Shown one piece after another: positions 61,128-64,000 of a DNA stretch of 64,000 nt. The notes under the pieces are model-generated. The model had not been told where the DNA came from, did not search any database, and saw only the letters and a list, made by a program, of their open reading frames with translations. A program made the translations under genes and the position numbers. Positions within the stretch are counted from its first letter, which is position 1; the number at the start of each line of letters is the position of its first letter. Source of the stretch: Flavobacteriales bacterium UBA1993 (GTDB lineage Bacteria; Bacteroidota; Bacteroidia; Flavobacteriales_G; Salibacteraceae); contig DDCZ01000027.1 in NCBI GenBank assembly GCA_002336485.1, positions 4,119 through 68,118 on the forward strand. Reading direction: 5' to 3'.

Positions 61128-64000
61128 ATGCAGAGCATTGTAAAATATTTCATCAAATATGCCATCTCAGGGAATGTAATTCTTGCCCTGGTACTCATAT
61201 TCGGATTCTTCGGACTCCAAAGCCTTCGCCGTACCTTCTTCCCAGAAGTGCCGAGTCGAATAATCAGCATTCAGGCTGTTTACCCTGGTTCTTCGCCTGA
61301 GGAAATTGAAGAGTCCGTCGTACTTAAAATTGAGGACAACCTGAAGGGAACCTCGGGTATTGACCGCGTAACGTCGATTTCAAACGAAAACCTGGCCACC
61401 GTTACGGTGGAGATAAAGCAAAATGCGGACATCGATTTGGTTTTGCAGGATGTGAAAAACGCCGTGGATCGAATCACCTCCTTCCCTACCGGCCTTGAAT
61501 CGCTGGACGTATATAAAAAGGAGGCCCTAAGTCGAGCCATGAGTTTTGCCATTCATGGTGAGGTTGATTTGCATACGCTTAAGGCAGCTGCCCGAGATGT
61601 TGAGAGAGACCTCCTCGCTATTGACGGTATTTCTAAAGTGGCCCTAAGCGGATTTCCGGATGAAGAGATTGTGATCAGCATTAAAGAAGACCAGCTTGCC
61701 ACATTTGGACTCACCATGCAACAGGTTACGACAGCCGTTGCCGGAAACAACATTGAAATCACAGGTGGAACCGTGATTGGACAGAACGAAGAGCTGAAGA
61801 TTAGATCATCGAACAAGTCTTATTACGCAAAGGATTTAGAAACGCTTGTTGTCAAGGCGAATGCAGATGGAAGTGTTGTGCGTTTGAGCGACGTGGCTTC
61901 GGTTGAGGATCGTTGGGCTGAAGTTCCAAACATGAGTTTCTACAACGGAAGGTCGTCCGTGACCATCGATGTTAGTAACACCAATGACGAAGATTTACTC
62001 TTTATTGCTGGTGCCCTAAAAGATTACATCGAAGTGTTTAATAGTGAACATGATGTGATGCAAGCCAACATCACAAAAGACGCCTCAACCACAGTTACGC
62101 AGCGTATCGATCTATTAGTGAACAACGGCATTATTGGATTCATCCTAGTCTTTGCTTTTCTTGCATTATTCCTTCACTTCCGGTTGGCTTTTTGGGTGGC
62201 CCTTGCTATTCCCATCTGTTTTGCCGGAGCCTTTATTCTTTCTCCCTTTTTCGGCATCACCATTAACGTCATCTCCCTTTTTGGAATGATCACTGTTATT
62301 GGAATTCTGGTCGACGATGGCGTTGTGATTAGTGAAAACATATATCGGCGCTATGAAATGGGCGAGGACCGTATCAGCGCAGCTGTGAACGGAACCATGG
62401 AAGTTCTACCTGCAGTATTCTCAGCAATTGCCACGACCATTGTAGCATTCAGTACTTTCTTCTTTATAGAAGGCACGCTCGGCGATTTCTTTGGTCAGAT
62501 GGCCTTTATCGTCATTGCTACACTTCTCTTTTCCTTAATTGAGGGTGTATTCATCTTACCGGCACACATTGCCCATTCTAAAGCCTTGGATCGAGATGTG
62601 AAGCCAAGTAAATTGACCAAGTATTCTACGCAGGTTTTAGACTGGTTGAAATTCAAATTGTACGCGCCTGTGCTTGACTTCTTCTTGGAGAAACGATTCT
62701 TTGCGATTGCCATACCGGTAGCGATGCTTCTCGCCACATTTGGAGCCATACAAGGCGGAATTATCACAACTACCTTCTTCCCATTTATTGAGGGCGAGGA
62801 AATCACGGTTAATCTGAAGATGCCTGCAGGAACTCCGGAAGAAGTAACCTTGGCTAGGCTGGATCAAGTGGAGGCGGCAGTTTGGAAAACAAGCTCTGAA
62901 ATAGCACCCACACGAGAAGATTCTTTGGAGGTTGTTCTATCTGTAGATAAACGATTAGGTCCGGGAAACACAAATACGGGAAGCCTTCGCATCAAACTAC
63001 TGGACAACGAAGCGCGTCAAATGCCCGTACTTGAAATCAGCGGTATGATTCGCGCCAATGCAGGCGACCTGCTGGGTGTGGAGGAATTCTCATATGGCGC
63101 GGGCACACCATTCGGAAAGCCCGTTTCGGTAGCGTTAAAAGGTGTGGATCAAGAAGAAGTCCGAACCGTAGTAGAAAAGCTGAAAGCCAAGCTGCGCACC
63201 CTAAGTGACCTCAAGGATGTGAACGACGATGATCAGGACGGACTGCGCGAAATACGCGTGGAGTTAAAAGAGAAAGCGTATCAACTTGGACTCACCGAAC
63301 AACAGGTCATGATCCAGATTAGACAGGGCTATTTCGGTGGAGAAATTCAACGACTGCAGCGTGGCTTAGACGAAGTAAAGGTTTGGGTGCGTTACCAAGA
63401 AGACGAAAGAGCAAGCCAGAGCAGCCTGAGTGAAATGAAGATCCGCACCAGTAATGGACAGAGCTTTTTACTGAAAGATTTAGCCACGTTTGAAATTGGA
63501 CGCGGCGTGGTAAGCATCAAGCACAGTGATGGAGAACGCCAAATATTGGTGACGGCAGATATTGCCAATTCCGAAGTATCCGTTAGCAATGTATTGGGCA
63601 GCATCAAAGAAGAGTACTTGCCTGAAATATTGGCCGATCATCCCGGAATTAAATTCACGTTGGAAGGGCAGCAACGGGAACAGGGTAAGACAGCCAAGTC
63701 GATGAAAACAGTGGGGCCGGTGGTCCTGCTTCTCATGCTCAGCATCATTGTACTCACCTTCCGATCATTCTCACAAACAATGGCAGTATTGGTCTTGATT
63801 CCCTTCAGCTTCATTGGAGTAGCCTGGGGACATTGGATCCATGGACTGCAGTTGAGTTTGTTTAGCTACTTGGGGATCATCGCCTTGATCGGAATAATCG
63901 TGAATGATGCGCTCGTATTTGTAGGTGCGTATAACAACAACATAAAATCAGGCATGTCAGTCAGAGAAGCCATCCGCGAGGCCTCACTGTCTAGGTTCCG
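61128..64000 (+). CDS. RND efflux permease (HAE1 group), C-terminus cut by window edge
   Basis: 957 residues from the ATG at 61128 to the window end, open throughout and missing roughly the last 80 or more. Helices and porter loops as in AcrB-type pumps: start IVKYFIKYAISGNVILALVL, Q-V-Y-P-G-S-S-P-E-E-I-E-E loop, then helix 4 with GILVDDGVVISENIYRR, where two Asp form the proton relay (about residue 395), helices near 500-540, and a second half ending with YLGIIALIGIIVNDALVF, the helix-10 region. Exports drugs, bile salts or other amphiphiles. No outer-membrane channel gene is within the window. Confidence 0.93.
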   Translation, partial: MQSIVKYFIKYAISGNVILALVLIFGFFGLQSLRRTFFPEVPSRIISIQAVYPGSSPEEIEESVVLKIEDNLKGTSGIDRVTSISNENLATVTVEIKQNADIDLVLQDVKNAVDRITSFPTGLESLDVYKKEALSRAMSFAIHGEVDLHTLKAAARDVERDLLAIDGISKVALSGFPDEEIVISIKEDQLATFGLTMQQVTTAVAGNNIEITGGTVIGQNEELKIRSSNKSYYAKDLETLVVKANADGSVVRLSDVASVEDRWAEVPNMSFYNGRSSVTIDVSNTNDEDLLFIAGALKDYIEVFNSEHDVMQANITKDASTTVTQRIDLLVNNGIIGFILVFAFLALFLHFRLAFWVALAIPICFAGAFILSPFFGITINVISLFGMITVIGILVDDGVVISENIYRRYEMGEDRISAAVNGTMEVLPAVFSAIATTIVAFSTFFFIEGTLGDFFGQMAFIVIATLLFSLIEGVFILPAHIAHSKALDRDVKPSKLTKYSTQVLDWLKFKLYAPVLDFFLEKRFFAIAIPVAMLLATFGAIQGGIITTTFFPFIEGEEITVNLKMPAGTPEEVTLARLDQVEAAVWKTSSEIAPTREDSLEVVLSVDKRLGPGNTNTGSLRIKLLDNEARQMPVLEISGMIRANAGDLLGVEEFSYGAGTPFGKPVSVALKGVDQEEVRTVVEKLKAKLRTLSDLKDVNDDDQDGLREIRVELKEKAYQLGLTEQQVMIQIRQGYFGGEIQRLQRGLDEVKVWVRYQEDERASQSSLSEMKIRTSNGQSFLLKDLATFEIGRGVVSIKHSDGERQILVTADIANSEVSVSNVLGSIKEEYLPEILADHPGIKFTLEGQQREQGKTAKSMKTVGPVVLLLMLSIIVLTFRSFSQTMAVLVLIPFSFIGVAWGHWIHGLQLSLFSYLGIIALIGIIVNDALVFVGAYNNNIKSGMSVREAIREASLSRF

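Noticed and set aside
1..64000. tRNA, rRNA, CRISPR, insertion sequences, prophage, origin
   Set aside because: I looked in the gaps and found no cloverleaf, terminal repeats, transposase or DnaA-box cluster; intergenic space is too short for most of these.

Overview
The window reads as a chromosomal segment of a Bacteroidota bacterium, most likely a marine Flavobacteriales-type organism. The evidence is a TonB-dependent receptor paired with a lipoprotein, many small secreted proteins and lipoproteins, weak Shine-Dalgarno signals, several TTG starts, and a few upstream boxes matching the Bacteroidota -7 promoter element TAnnTTTG. Base composition looks moderate (about 42-43% GC by eye). Coding density is very high: no stretch over 300 bases lacks a gene, and I see no tRNA, rRNA, CRISPR array, insertion sequence or prophage.

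Left part (1-24.9 kb) is mostly housekeeping and unknown envelope genes: a cut-off secreted TPR-like protein; an operon of a LolA-like protein, an exported YidD-domain protein and two TPR/membrane proteins; a TM2 protein; an RND/MMPL exporter behind dnaK; panB, an RluA pseudouridine synthase, arfB-priA, a sodium:solute symporter, a lipoprotein that has a paralogue 42 kb away, a PrxQ-type peroxiredoxin, a GNAT acetyltransferase, a nitronate monooxygenase, an SDR, a sulfotransferase-like/class IV aminotransferase gene pair and a TrmN6-type methyltransferase.

The most interesting locus is 25.0-27.9 kb: an ECF sigma factor, a small zinc-type anti-sigma factor, a precursor peptide with four KCGEGKCG repeats, a DUF692/MNIO enzyme and a DUF2063 partner. 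This is the architecture of HvfABC / bufferin-type (oxazolone-thioamide, copper-binding) RiPP systems. The precursor is odd here: its signal-peptide codons are cut off from any normal start codon by a TGA or a one-base shift.

The middle part (29.9-46.5 kb) is a surface-polysaccharide region: a dicarboxylate/amino acid symporter, two O-antigen-ligase-like proteins, a Wzy-like protein, WecB, two glycosyltransferases (one apparently starting at CTG), a Wzz-like protein, a Wzx flippase, a deacetylase-like protein, a WlbA-like dehydrogenase and a WbpP-like epimerase. Inside it sits a tightly overlapping three-gene cassette of phosphosulfolactate synthase, histidine phosphatase and ATP-grasp ligase. 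It may make and attach a sulfonated acid, and I do not know it as a described system.

The right part (46.5-64 kb) holds rny, a 6S-like RNA, zapA and a coiled-coil partner, an M23 peptidase, a TonB receptor/lipoprotein operon, lipB, an AsmA-family protein, the second lipoprotein paralogue, and a TetR-controlled RND efflux operon whose permease runs off the right edge. Terminator hairpins of several minus-strand genes lie inside or against convergent neighbours.
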